This document shows positions 1 to 11,032 of a DNA stretch of 64,000 bases, piece by piece; the first letter of the stretch is position 1; the number at the start of each line of letters is the position of its first letter. The translations under genes and the position numbers were made by a program. Below the pieces are notes generated by a model, which made no database searches, was not told the DNA's origin, and saw only the letters and a list, made by a program, of their open reading frames with translations. The stretch is from Fistulifera solaris (taxonomy: Eukaryota > Bacillariophyta > Bacillariophyceae > Naviculales > Stauroneidaceae), in contig AP026155.1 in NCBI GenBank assembly GCA_030295235.1, positions 186,001-250,000 on the forward strand. Reading direction: 5' to 3'.

Positions 1-717
1 TCCCGTGTAATTGGGGTGACGGGTAATCTGATAGACTCCCGTGGTCGGTCCTTCGAAGATTCCCGATTTCGCTTCTCCCTGCTTTTGCTTCAATGCGTAC
101 TTTTGGAAATCGGCAATGGCTTCCATGATCGCTCCCACCCACGCTAAAAAAGACACCAGCCTGAGACAATGGAACGAGAATCGATGTTTCGGAAAAGTTG
201 CTCATGACGTAGAGCAGTGGTGTTGTCAAAAAAGCGTAGAAAATAGCCAGGCTAATCGCGAAAGGGAAACGTTGCAAACGATCCCCCGAGTCGTCCGGCG
301 GTAGCTTCTTATAGCTCGTCTGGTCTCGAAGGAGAAGAAAGCTACCTAAGCGAAGTCCATAGAAGACGGTAGCATAGGCCAGAGACGTAGGAAGAGCCGA
401 AGACGTCTCTCCATACGTACTCAGCAACGTAACTCCGATTGCCGCCACCGAGAAGCCATAGGCAACACCAATTCCGTAGAGTTTTTGATCTGCGTTAACG
501 GGACACAAACGGCACTGGCAATACACGTCAACGAGAGAACTCCATAAGGACCTGGTTGCAAATTTTCCGTGACCATAGAACTGATCTCGGCCGGAGACAT
601 CAAATGGAGTGATGTACCTCCACGGACGTGCAAGGCAGCTGTATTGGGTGCTTTATTGACAAAAGCACTCACCAACGGAGCGCAAAGTAGTAGCAGTAGT
701 ATTTTCGTGGCTTGCAT
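1..717 (-). CDS. DUF1295 / steroid-reductase-like membrane protein, plastid-type presequence, partial
   Basis: The 3' end is cut by the left edge of the window. The first exon starts at 717 with a hydrophobic signal peptide (LLLLLCAPLVSAF) whose SAF end resembles the diatom plastid motif. A 62-nt GT-AG intron at 490-551 joins ENLQP to DQKLYGIG in the right phase. Downstream come membrane segments, GLRLGSFLLLRD, then EAIADFQKYALK and TGVYQITRHPNYTG near the left edge. These last two match the C-terminal signature of DUF1295 proteins (relatives of steroid 5-alpha reductases and isoprenylcysteine methyltransferases). The substrate is unknown. The frame shifts by one base at the A-run 146-151 (T6 on the coding strand); removing one T gives GVFLAWVGAIMEA. 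The family call is solid and the plastid location is inferred. Confidence 0.7.
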
Positions 718-1094
718 GTTATCGTTTTAAGGTTCTCTCAGGTTTTATGGCTTATTAAATGTGATGTTCGACGCCGTTTTCGCGATGTTGATGTTGATCG
801 CATCGAACTATTTCGAAAAAACGCTTTGTTGCATGTCGGGCTTCTCATTCACCGCGTCGTTGCGGTTTTGCTATAAACCACAAATACCAAGCGAACCTAA
901 CGTATAACTACTACGTACTTCATTGCTGCGATGGAGAAAGCCAAACATTATTATTAAATTGGAGACCACGTTAACCAAATAGAACACTCTAGTGGATCAT
1001 TATCTGATGATAAGTTCATCACATCGCATTTCAAAACTACACACCAAGCCATCAAAAGTCTTCCATCCCAGTCTGGGCTGCACATCATGCCTTC
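718..1094. other. Intergenic, promoter side of the DUF1295 gene and 3' side of the kinase
   Basis: This stretch of about 380 nt holds no supported gene. It must contain the promoter of the DUF1295 gene (reading left) and the 3' UTR and terminator of the kinase. No clear TATA box or repeat is visible. Confidence 0.5.
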
Positions 1095-3921
1095 TTACTT
1101 GATCAACCATGGATGTTGTAGCACTAGCTGGATACTGGGACGCATATCTGGATTGGGGTTTAGCATAAATACAATCAAGTCGCGCGATTCGCGACTAGAC
1201 TTGGACGGAAAGAACCAGTGCGGCCCCAGAAAGTTCTTTTCGTCGGCATCCGTAATGTTGGGATTCAAGGCACCCATCAAAGTGCTACGGCGGCTACGGC
1301 CAGATGACTTTTGAGTTTCTTCATACCACTTATGATAGGATTGGAACCGAGGGCATCGCAATAAGTCCTCACCGAAAGGGAGCGAACGAAACAGCATGGC
1401 GTACAAAATCACTCCCGCACTCCATACATCGGCCTTTGTGCCGTCGTACCCTTTACTACTTCTCGTTTCTCTCGTTTACATTCGCTCTGCAGAATAATTT
1501 CGGGTGCGACATAATGTGGTGATCCTACAATCGAGGTCATGCGCCGCAAAGGAGAAGGTCCTCCTCCGTCCGAATCATCTATTCGCGGTCGGCACATGAT
1601 GTCTTCCACTGAACCACAGGTCAAAAACGACAAAGCATTTCCGCCCGCCACAAGGAATCGATCCATCTGCACTTTAATCGGCGAAGGACTTGGCGGGAAA
1701 CTCTCTCTTTCTTGGTCGCGGTATCTCGTGGAGTCTGGTGTGTTTAAAATAGAATTTGGTGGGCCGCCTACAAGCGATTCGACAACAGTATCATTATCGT
1801 TTTGAGCAATAGATCCAAACTCAGCAGAAAGACCAAAATCGGCAATTTTCAAAACGCAGTCTCCATTCGGGCTGTTGTGGACAAGGAGGTTCTCAGGTTT
1901 CAAATCACGGTGAGCTATGCCGTTACAGTGACAATAATGTATTCCGCTCGCCAGCTCCAAGAAAAACTTCCTCATCACCGTCTCGGACTCTGTGAAACCT
2001 TCGGGTATCCGATCTGATTGAGAAATTTTTGCCGAGTTACTGCTTATCAAATCAAAGAGTTCCCCGCCACGAACCAACTCGAGAATGAGGAACATCGTTG
2101 ACTTGTTCTCTTGGATCAGTTCGAGAACTTCGAACAAATGAACGACATTTCTGTGGCGTCCAATCATCATCATGTTACGGATCTCCTTCGTTGCTGCTCG
2201 CCGTTGCCTTAACCATTTCAAATACTTAGACGGAACGGCAGGGATTGCGATGTAGGCTTTAAGCTCCTCGCAAAAAACACTTTGTCGTTCTGTATATGCG
2301 GCTCTGTAAATTCCACTAGTAAATAACTCAAAGTGTTAGTGATTTCTCGGCAACACGAATTGTAAGGGGGGCTGACGGTGACTCACGTTCGTTTGGCATT
2401 CATTGGCGTAGGATCGGAAATACTTAATTCTTCGATATTGTCCATCTGGAAATCGCGCGGTTCTTCTTGCGGTGTTATTCCTTGATTTACACGATCGATG
2501 GCTTCCATAATCTCTTTGAACTCTACGTCACTTGCACCAAATGGAACATGCCCCCAAATTTCAATGCATCGAGTAAGAGGAAGTTCTTTTAGTTCCCCAG
2601 AGGTAAGGTCTTTATATGCAGCCATTAAGCTTATGCGCAATCCTTTTCCGGACTTCCTCGATCTACTTGCACTGACGCATTATCATTGGAGGAGGAAGCG
2701 TAACGCTGAAGTGTTCGAAGATTTCGTGAATTTGGATTCACAAGCCACCATACATGGCGTTCTTCCATGGGGCGTTGTCCGAGTGCGACAGCTGGTTCGA
2801 GTGGTTTTCCGGGCCTTGCCACAACGGCCGTTTGTGTCACCGAGACGGGCAATGTTCGAAATCCAACCGGGTTCAAAATTTTTATTGCTACAGGTTCTTG
2901 AACTAAACTTGTTGCGTAAGCAGCGCCCGAGTTTAAACTATGTGGTGGAACTTCGCCCCCGAGAGACGACATAGCTTTAGCGAAGTGCTTGGACCGAGAT
3001 GGGGCGTCCACACTGTCGATTATCACTGTCAAGTTCTTATCAGTCTCTGAGCGTGTTGTTTCTAATGCGATTTCCTCGTAGACTCCAGATTGCAAAAGCG
3101 AAGAACCTTGATCATTATTCCCACGCCCTGTGGTTGAAGACATTGACAATACACTAGTGTCTCGAGCATCGATTTGCACCGTGGTGTCTTGAACCGCATG
3201 TCCTGCGCTAGCTGGCATACAAAGAAACGACGATACAGTATCATTGTCGGTAGTTGATTGGTCGGTGTAGCTGTTGTTGCTGCTTCCATGGGGATTGTAT
3301 GGTCCAGTTCGGACAGGATATTCGCTTAATGGTTGCAGACGAAGGCCTTCATACACGACACCGGCTACACCCCCACCTAAATAATTCCCCAGTTCGTAAG
3401 CTGGCTTGCCCTCAACAGTTAGTACCTGCCCATCATAGGAATCGACTCGACGACAGAAGCCATCGCGTTCTTTAAACGCTTGTTTCTGTTGTATTATACT
3501 ATTCTGCTCTTGTTCTTCAATATCGTCTTGCCACTGAAATAAATCAACTTTCCTATTCGTTTTCTGACCCATCGAGTGTATTGTTACTTCGGGGGTTATA
3601 TTTTCTGGTGATTGAGAATTTGATTCAATTGCAGAGCTATTCACTCTCATCGAAGGCGTCTCGTCTAAATTGTCGTCTCGTTGTTGATCTTGCTGCTTCT
3701 TGCTTTTGCCGCCGCGAAAAGAAAACATATTACGCTTTGATTTTTTTACTCGCAGCTCTTTGACCAGATAACGACTTCATCAGCGATAGGCCTTCGCCTG
3801 AACTTTTTCGACGAAACAACTTAAAACCATTGCTTCCCTGTAGATTCGATGCGCTGCTATACTGACTGCCACTGCTCATTGTTGAAGTTGGAGTTGTTCG
3901 TTTCTGTACTTCTGCGGCCAT
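1095..3921 (-). CDS. Serine/threonine protein kinase (CAMK/AMPK-like catalytic core) with large insertions
   Basis: The catalytic core is complete but expanded to about 875 residues. Counting from the Met at 3728, the Gly-loop GGGVAGVVYEG lies near residue 118 and the ATP lysine (VAIK) near residue 283. The helix-C glutamate region is AATKEIRNMM. Then come HRDLKPEN, DFGLSAEFG, the substrate loop GSPHYVAPE and DVWSAGVILYAM. The order and motifs fit CAMK-type kinases; the substrates cannot be read. A clear GT-AG intron is 2316-2386 (GTGAGT donor) and a likely second is 2653-2753. Near 1451-1479 the frame moves by either a 29-nt GT-AG intron or a lost base. The N-terminus is uncertain: the Met at 3921 (MAAEVQKRTT) is separated from the Met at 3728 by a frame change at the T7 run 3741-3747, or by a short intron. 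Confidence 0.85.
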
Positions 3922-4899
3922 TTAGCTTTTGTGTTTTCGTTGCTGTACAACAAAGAAAGGGATCTATCGGACGAACGTAGTTTATTTCTTCCAGACTAGT
4001 AGAAAGAAGGTTATGGAATTATCACTGTCGCACGTTTTCCTCCTTTTCCAAGCGTCCACCGAGCACCGAGCAAAGCGCGGTGCCGGGTGGAAAGGATTGC
4101 GACTTCCGGCTACACTAATAGAAATATTCGAATCGCCAGGACGTTTCCTAGTTATTAGAAGGGTATGTTAAATTTGCCGTTTGAAAACTTGATACTCATG
4201 GAATCTTTAACGAGAATCTCAATCATAGAGGCGAAATTTTCTTCAAATCCTTTATCACGTTTCATATCTATTATTTAATATCCGTTGTACTTGAAACAGG
4301 TTGTCCGTTGTGACATTTGGGCCTTCTGCGCGGTGCATGGTGTTTGCGTGGTGTACCCAACGCGCGGTCGCGCGCACGTCCTCAGTTCACAGTCACTCCC
4401 TTGATTTATGCTCCAGCAGCTACCGGTACATTTCTTACCTGGAGTCTGCCGTGGCCGAAGTCCGTGCAGCAGCGACCAGCAGCAAACCTCAATGGCCAAA
4501 AGAGCGAGTGGTGAGTAGATTTCATCGTATTTTATCATCTCAGCGGAATCGTCGACTGGATCATTTCGTTGGTATTCTTTAGCTTATATATTTGTATTGT
4601 CTTTGCGGTGTTTTTTTTTATCGGGCGGTAGCTGACAAGGCTCGACTTCAGCGTTTTGCTGGCGATGAACACGCTTCATCATGGTCATTTCACACCGCTG
4701 CCGTCTGCCGTGCGTTGCGTTTTCGCCGTAGGTTTGACATTTCGAATTCCTTCCCATCGTACATTGTAGTACATTGGGAGGGAATTTTACTCAATCGAGG
4801 CAATGCTGCATTTCTTCAACACCATGCTGAAGCACCTCACACGATCGATCGTTCATTCATCGTCTTATTTGCAGTCTTTTTCACATCAAACTATATACA
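3922..4899. promoter_or_regulatory. Divergent intergenic region between the kinase and the E2 enzyme
   Basis: This stretch of about 980 nt separates two head-to-head genes and should carry both promoters. A good splice donor follows GCGAGTG near 4509 (GTGAGT), so the ubiquitin-conjugating enzyme may have a spliced 5' leader. The open frames here lack recognisable domains and are probably chance. Confidence 0.4.
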
Positions 4900-5696
<797 letters not shown>

Positions 5697-6739
5697 CAAA
5701 AACAAACCTATGGATGGTTTTTGCTCTTCATTATTAGTATTACCTCTAGCGTAATTTTACGACATCATGAAATTTAGCCTTTTATTGGATGCACAATAGT
5801 TGCTATTTATCCAAGCTGTTCCCACCGCCACCACGCTTGAAGAATTATCTAAGACGTTGGCATCTTACAACTGCAAGAAAGAAATCATAGCAGCAACAGT
5901 CAGCTTTGAATCTATTCTGTGTGATCCGTTACTTCATTACATGAGCCATTATTCAAATTTGTAGAAGATGGATAATGACTTTACGAGCTAATGCATTCAG
6001 TTGTCGTAACTCATGACTGACATCCAGTCTTGATAAAACCGGCGTATCTGGGATTACTGAAAATGTTGAGGTGCATGATCAGGCAGATTTTAAACGCAGT
6101 CTCGGTCATCAAGACTGCATGAAAAGTTACCACAAATAGACTTGTTCCAGCCTTCCTTTGAGGAATCGCTCTATCCCAATTACTCCTTAAATTTAACCTG
6201 ATGCTCAAACCGCCCAACAGTAACACAACTAAACACTTAGCACTGTTTTGGAAAATAAGAATAACCATTTGAAACTATGTTAGTTGCAGGTGTGGCCGTA
6301 TGTTTCAGTTCTCTCGAGGTTAGTGCGAGGGAGACGAACATATCATGATTCAGGACTCACGACCGGAATTCAGTCGTGGCGAAAGGTCGCTTACACTTTA
6401 GGGGTATATTGCAAGCAGAAAGTGACGCATGGGGAGAAATGCAAATCAGCTATGAACAAATTCAACCAAACAACAACAAATTTGTTTCATAGGCATAAAT
6501 CTGAGCTTCGCAGACGAAGATTAATTAGCCTTTATTACCGAGCTTCGCGGTTTGCGGTGATCCTAGAAATGACGTCATCAGGTTCGGATTTCGGATCTTG
6601 GCATGAAAAAGTCGATGCATTCATTTTGAATCTGTTGTTGTTGTCGAACTGTTCCAGACTTATTTCTCGCGTTTACTGTTCATCATACTCACACTGAATA
6701 ACATCTTGCACGAAAGTCCTCTTCTGATAGAAAATCACA
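5697..6739. other. Intergenic region upstream of the opine dehydrogenase gene
   Basis: About 1 kb without a supported gene. Open frames on both strands near 6011-6268 and 6284-6697 show no domain, signal peptide or low-complexity pattern suggestive of a real protein. The right part should hold the promoter of the next gene, including the TGACGTCA site listed separately. Confidence 0.5.
6570..6577. promoter_or_regulatory. Palindromic CRE-type site TGACGTCA
   Basis: A perfect TGACGTCA palindrome lies 163 nt upstream of the opine dehydrogenase ATG. TGACGT/ACGTCA elements are known CO2/cAMP-responsive sites bound by bZIP factors in diatom carbonic-anhydrase promoters. That this copy works is inference from sequence and position only. 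Confidence 0.35.
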
Positions 6740-7942
6740 ATGATTGCACGGTTTCGACTCCTCCTCGTCTCTCTTTCTGCGGTGCTCATTCTTCGTCCGA
6801 CTGGAGCCTTTGCGCCATATTCTGCTAAAGCAAAAAGTATCACAACTGGTCTCCATAACGATAGAGTCGGCATCGTCGGGGCTGGTGCTATTGCGTTGGG
6901 TACTGCGGCGTTTTTGAATAATAACGCAATGCTGTGGTCACCTTCCGGTCGACCCCTTTCTGCCGAATTTTTCGTTACGGGTGCCCTCCAAGAGTCATCT
7001 TTTACCTGCCGAATCGCATCTTCCGCTCGAGAATTGGTGGAAGAAAACGAGATTATTTTTTTAGCACTACCAGCCAATGGACACAAACAAGTGTTCGATT
7101 CCATTGCTCCCTATCTACAAGAAAATCGGCATCATGTTATCATATCGTCGCATTCTTCGTTGGGGGGCTTATACCTTTTCTCCTTGTGTCAGGACAAATA
7201 CAACAAACGTATACCGATTACTGCCTGGGGAACGACCCTTGTGACGGCACGAAGGATGGATACCCAAACGGTTCGAGTAAATACCATTCGGCAAGCGGTG
7301 GATTGTTGCACGATACCAGCCAGTTACGATGCTACAGGAATTCACTGTACACTGTTCCCCAACATTCACTTCGAACGACGACCCGGCCTTCTGGCTATCT
7401 CTTTATCCAATTTGAATCCACAAAATCATTTAGGTATTGCCTTGGGCAACATGAGTCGTATGGATAAGAACGAAGTGTGGTATCAAAGTCAGAATATTAC
7501 TCCGCGCATTGGAAAACTGTTGGAAGATCTTGATCAAGAACGCTTGAACATTGCGGAGGCGTTGGGTTTGGATGTAAAAACGATCTTTGAGCATTTTTCT
7601 TGGAGTTTTCATGTGCCTATGACCGGCAGCATCGCCGACATGAATCAAGCTATTCATGAAGCCGGGAATGACGTCTATGGTCCAAATACCGCCGACACTC
7701 GTTACGTTACAGAAGACGTCCCATTTGGATTACCATTAATCATTCTTCTGGGTGAAATGGTCAATCGACCTGCCGTCTTGCATCGTGCTGGTGTAGACAT
7801 CATGTCATCCATGTATGGACGAAATTTTTGGGCCGAGAACGATTTACTCGCCGCGTTGAAGTTGGAACAATACACATTAGAAGAGTTACAGAAGGCAGGT
7901 CAAAGTGGCGTGCTACCGTCTTTTAAAGTTGCCTCGGTTTAG
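6740..7942 (+). CDS. Opine (octopine/nopaline) dehydrogenase family protein, plastid-type presequence
   Basis: An uninterrupted 400-residue frame. A signal peptide (LLLVSLSAVLILRPTGAFAP) ends in an AFAP motif like those that direct diatom proteins into the plastid. The mature protein begins with a Rossmann fold VGIVGAGAIALGTAAF, where the GxGxxA pattern binds NAD(P). The C-terminal half carries NPQNHLGIALGN and WYQSQNITPRIG, then LDQERLNIAEALGLD, matching the octopine/nopaline dehydrogenase domain (PF02317), including its conserved histidine. Such enzymes reductively couple an amino acid with a keto acid, or run the reverse reaction; this substrate is unknown. No intron is needed. A bacterial ancestry is plausible but not shown here. 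Confidence 0.85.
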   Translation: MIARFRLLLVSLSAVLILRPTGAFAPYSAKAKSITTGLHNDRVGIVGAGAIALGTAAFLNNNAMLWSPSGRPLSAEFFVTGALQESSFTCRIASSARELVEENEIIFLALPANGHKQVFDSIAPYLQENRHHVIISSHSSLGGLYLFSLCQDKYNKRIPITAWGTTLVTARRMDTQTVRVNTIRQAVDCCTIPASYDATGIHCTLFPNIHFERRPGLLAISLSNLNPQNHLGIALGNMSRMDKNEVWYQSQNITPRIGKLLEDLDQERLNIAEALGLDVKTIFEHFSWSFHVPMTGSIADMNQAIHEAGNDVYGPNTADTRYVTEDVPFGLPLIILLGEMVNRPAVLHRAGVDIMSSMYGRNFWAENDLLAALKLEQYTLEELQKAGQSGVLPSFKVASV

Positions 7943-8046
7943 CCAGTACAGGCAATTGCTATTATGAAACACGCGGTTAAGAGCCCTCAGCTATTGCAGC
8001 AGAGTCGATTTCTCCCCGGGATCCGACCCACCAGTTTCGATTTACG

Positions 8047-8376
8047 AATGGGGCACACGAGGGAAGGCTCAACAACGCACTCCATAAGACAATTTAACTT
8101 TTCCAGCGTTGCAGTGACGCGTCTACAGATCAATGCATTCAACCCAACAGAAGACATTCGACTTGTTTCCACTAAATTTAACGAGATAATATAAGCCACT
8201 TTTACTTTCTCAATGGGGCACACGAGGGAAGGCTCAACAACGCACTCCATAAGACAATTTAACTTTTCCAGCGTTGCAGTAACGCGTCTACAGATCAATG
8301 CATTCAACCCAACAGAAGACATCCGACTTGTTTCCACTAAATTTAACGAGATAATATAAACCACTTTTACTTTCTC
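8047..8376. repeat. 165-bp perfect-register tandem duplication
   Basis: Copy 1 is 8047-8211 and copy 2 is 8212-8376. They differ at only three positions by eye (GTGACG/GTAACG, CATTCG/CATCCG, TAAGCC/TAAACC), about 98 percent identity, so the event is recent. The right copy contains the last codons and stop of the GDP-fucose synthase gene. The duplication therefore lengthens its 3' UTR and repeats the end of the coding sequence downstream. Confidence 0.95.
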
Positions 8377-9335
8377 GCCACTTCGTAGTTTTCAACAAAC
8401 CAGTCCACCGATTTTTGGATTCCCTCTTCAATGCTAGTAAATTTATAATCCGGCAAATACTTACGAAGCTTCTTGTTTCCCGCCGTCTTTTTGAATTGCC
8501 CATCTGCTTTGGACGTGTCAAAGACGATTTCTCCTTCAAACTTCATGGCTTTCGCCACGGCCAAGGCGACATCCTTAATGGACACTTCGTCTTCTTCATC
8601 GACCGACAGAGTGATGGGAGTCGGATCATGATATTCCCGCAAGACCCAGACGGTCAATTCGGCCAAATCGATGCTGTAGACAAACTGTCGTAACGGCGTT
8701 CCGGAGCCCCAAATCGTAAAGGGCGTTTGGTCTTGCTTGGCCAAGTAGCATTTGTGTATAAGACCCGGAATCACATGACCCGACTGGATGCTAAAGTTAT
8801 CGTGCGGTCCGTAAATATTGGTAGGAATGATACTGGTAAAGTTGCATCCGTATTCTTCGGCATACGCGCGATTCATGGTATCAATGAGACGCTTCGCATA
8901 GGCATAACCTTCATTACTGGGATGCGGAGGACCGTCGTGCAACATGGTCTCATCGATAGGATACGTCGTCTTATCGGGGAAGATGCATGTCGATAAGAAG
9001 CTAACTAGCTTTTTGACGTTGTAGATGCGGCAGCATTCCATGACATTGTCGTTGATGAGAATGTTTTCACGAAAAAATTCGACCTTGGCGGCCATGTTCG
9101 CAAAGAGTCCTCCTACTTTGGCGGCCAAGTGAATGACATGCGTCGGTTTGTATTTTTCAAAGATCTTTTCACAGTCATCGCGCTTTCGCATGTCACCGTC
9201 TTTGCTAGATAAAAAAACCCATTCCTCTCCTTCCACTTGGTTCCCATTTTCAATGAATGTTTTGATTCCCATTCCGACGAGACCGGATCCTCCGGTCACC
9301 ATAATGACGTTCTTTTCATTTGCTTCGGTTGCCAT
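8367..9335 (-). CDS. GDP-L-fucose synthase (GDP-4-keto-6-deoxymannose epimerase/reductase)
   Basis: The intact frame gives about 322 residues from MATEANEKN, the first Met before the Rossmann motif; a Met 39 nt further upstream is less likely. It makes GDP-L-fucose from GDP-4-keto-6-deoxy-D-mannose with NADPH, the donor for fucosylation of N-glycans and polysaccharides. The extended SDR features are visible: [20 protein letters not shown], catalytic STCIFPD and YAYAKRL (YxxxK), NIYGPHDNF and [11 protein letters not shown]. The stop codon lies inside the second copy of the 165-bp tandem repeat. No intron is needed. Confidence 0.95.
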   Translation of the reverse strand: MATEANEKNVIMVTGGSGLVGMGIKTFIENGNQVEGEEWVFLSSKDGDMRKRDDCEKIFEKYKPTHVIHLAAKVGGLFANMAAKVEFFRENILINDNVMECCRIYNVKKLVSFLSTCIFPDKTTYPIDETMLHDGPPHPSNEGYAYAKRLIDTMNRAYAEEYGCNFTSIIPTNIYGPHDNFSIQSGHVIPGLIHKCYLAKQDQTPFTIWGSGTPLRQFVYSIDLAELTVWVLREYHDPTPITLSVDEEDEVSIKDVALAVAKAMKFEGEIVFDTSKADGQFKKTAGNKKLRKYLPDYKFTSIEEGIQKSVDWFVENYEVARK

Positions 9336-10347
9336 GGTGAATGTCTGATGAATGTATTGAGAGAATGAGTCCAAGTGTTAAGTTGATCGAGGAGGGAGCA
9401 GTGGAATTTGCATTAAAGGTCAATACAATCTGCATAAATATAAATAACAACAAAGTCACTCCGACCCCAAGAGTGACCCGACCGAACGGACCCCCTTTTT
9501 TGGTGCCCCCGTTCCCGATCGTCTTGTGTCGTGTGGGCGTGGGTCAATGTCAGTTACTTAGATAGATGGTGTGTCGTATAGGTACCAGTTGGAGGAAGAC
9601 AGGTGCAAGAGAGCCTTCGGACGGGAAGTACCTTCAACGGAAATGAATCCTTATGTGTTTGTACGTTCCTGAAGAAGGAATACACCTATGTCCCATCGCC
9701 GGCAGCCGTTTGCAAGACCGTTACCTACGGTACTGAAGAAATGCTCCACCAAACCACAACCACACTACCGTCGTCGCTCTTTCCAACAACAACAACAATA
9801 ACAACGTAATAAGTTAGGCCAAAGAGAAAAAGGTGAGAAGATCATGGCGATTATTGATTATTTAATGGGTTTGAATGTCATCGAACATGAATGGATAGAA
9901 TGGCGTACTTGTTACATCAGGGCGAGACGGTTGACGGAAATCTGTGCTTTTTCTTTCAATCGTTGTTCTGATTTCGAAATCAGCTCCTTTTATTTTCTCC
10001 TCGATAGCTTTTTATCTTCTTCGATTTTGATCAATATTCGTTTCAAAAGACTTTAGAGTTGTTTTGATTGCAACAGATTCATGATCGATTGGCATTCGGT
10101 GCGCGAACATGTGACTCTCGTGCCATTTTCATAGCAAGGGTCCGTTGAAAGACGTTGTGCGATGCGTTGAGTTTTCGTTGGTCGCAGATCTCTTCTCATT
10201 GATGCTAAATTCGCATTCGTATGTTACTTCACGATTCATCATTGTTCTCTTTTTCTTGACGAAAAAATATCAAGATTGCTGATTCACTTTCTTACAAATT
10301 CATTCTATTTCGACTTGACAAACATTCATTCAGACACCACGCACACA
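9336..10347. promoter_or_regulatory. Divergent intergenic region, about 1 kb
   Basis: The region lies between two head-to-head genes and must carry both promoters. It contains an imperfect AAC-rich microsatellite at about 9786-9807 and C-rich tracts near 9480-9520. No convincing gene, tRNA or repeat element is seen. Confidence 0.45.
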
Positions 10348-10923
10348 ATGAGTGAAGAAAGCAAGACACCCGATGGCGATTATGTCATGATGGGCGCGAA
10401 TACCATCATTCCGGGCCGTGGCAACGGAATAACCCTCGAGTTGGACGATCCATCCTTGACGCAAGAAGAAAAAGATCACCGATTGGCCGTGGCCTTACAG
10501 AAACAAGAAAACACGGCCGCGTACCAAGAACACAAGAAAAAGCACGATGCTTACGTACAGTCGCAAAACTTTCGTACGCTCCGATCTGGTACATTTACCA
10601 AACTAGCGGCAGTTCGAGATAAGGATCACGGTATGTTAAGTGTTCCGGCGGCGTACTCAACGGAAGATGCCTACAAGCGAGCGAATGACGATGGTTTGAC
10701 GAAGAGCGATGGATATGTGGCACCGGCTCCGGGCGCGCGCCCTCAAGAGATTGCGGACTTTAAGCTAGCCGCCGAAATGCAAAAGGTGGAACAAATTGAT
10801 GCAGGGACGGTCCGAACGATGGAAAAGATCGTGAAAGAAGAAGTGGAAGAAGATCTGGCTCAAGCGCACCGTACCGAACGAAGCAACTTTCATATTAATC
10901 AGAAAGGCTTGTTCCACAAATAA
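10348..10923 (+). CDS. Conserved hypothetical acidic/helical protein, 191 aa
   Basis: The start is the Met in a good context (CACACAATGAG) at 10348 rather than an earlier one at 10276, which would add a non-conserved tail. The product is hydrophilic with no signal peptide or membrane segment. Two related helical segments are visible, DHRLAVALQKQEN near residue 46 and DFKLAAEMQKVEQ near residue 142. The first has an acidic-LAxALQ pattern reminiscent of a ubiquitin-interacting motif, but the match is too weak to assign. A charged C-terminal helix (IVKEEVEEDL) follows. Function unknown. Confidence 0.7.
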   Translation: MSEESKTPDGDYVMMGANTIIPGRGNGITLELDDPSLTQEEKDHRLAVALQKQENTAAYQEHKKKHDAYVQSQNFRTLRSGTFTKLAAVRDKDHGMLSVPAAYSTEDAYKRANDDGLTKSDGYVAPAPGARPQEIADFKLAAEMQKVEQIDAGTVRTMEKIVKEEVEEDLAQAHRTERSNFHINQKGLFHK

Positions 10924-11032
10924 GAATGGGAAACAATTCCTTGTTACAATGTTTGCAATCATCATACATTCCGTAATATGATAACCTGTTATCGAGCTTT
11001 ACTTTTAAACACTTTTTTCCTCTTGTCGAAAT

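Noticed and set aside
4301-4582. Plus-strand open frames before the E2 gene
   Set aside because: No domain; the stretch looks like a spliced 5' leader and promoter.
7987-8364. A 125-codon minus-strand frame across both 165-bp repeat copies
   Set aside because: It repeats the same sequence twice because of the tandem duplication and lies in the 3' UTR of GDP-fucose synthase.
9375-10347. Possible small ORFs near 9603 and 9844
   Set aside because: Low-complexity and featureless; the region is a bidirectional promoter.
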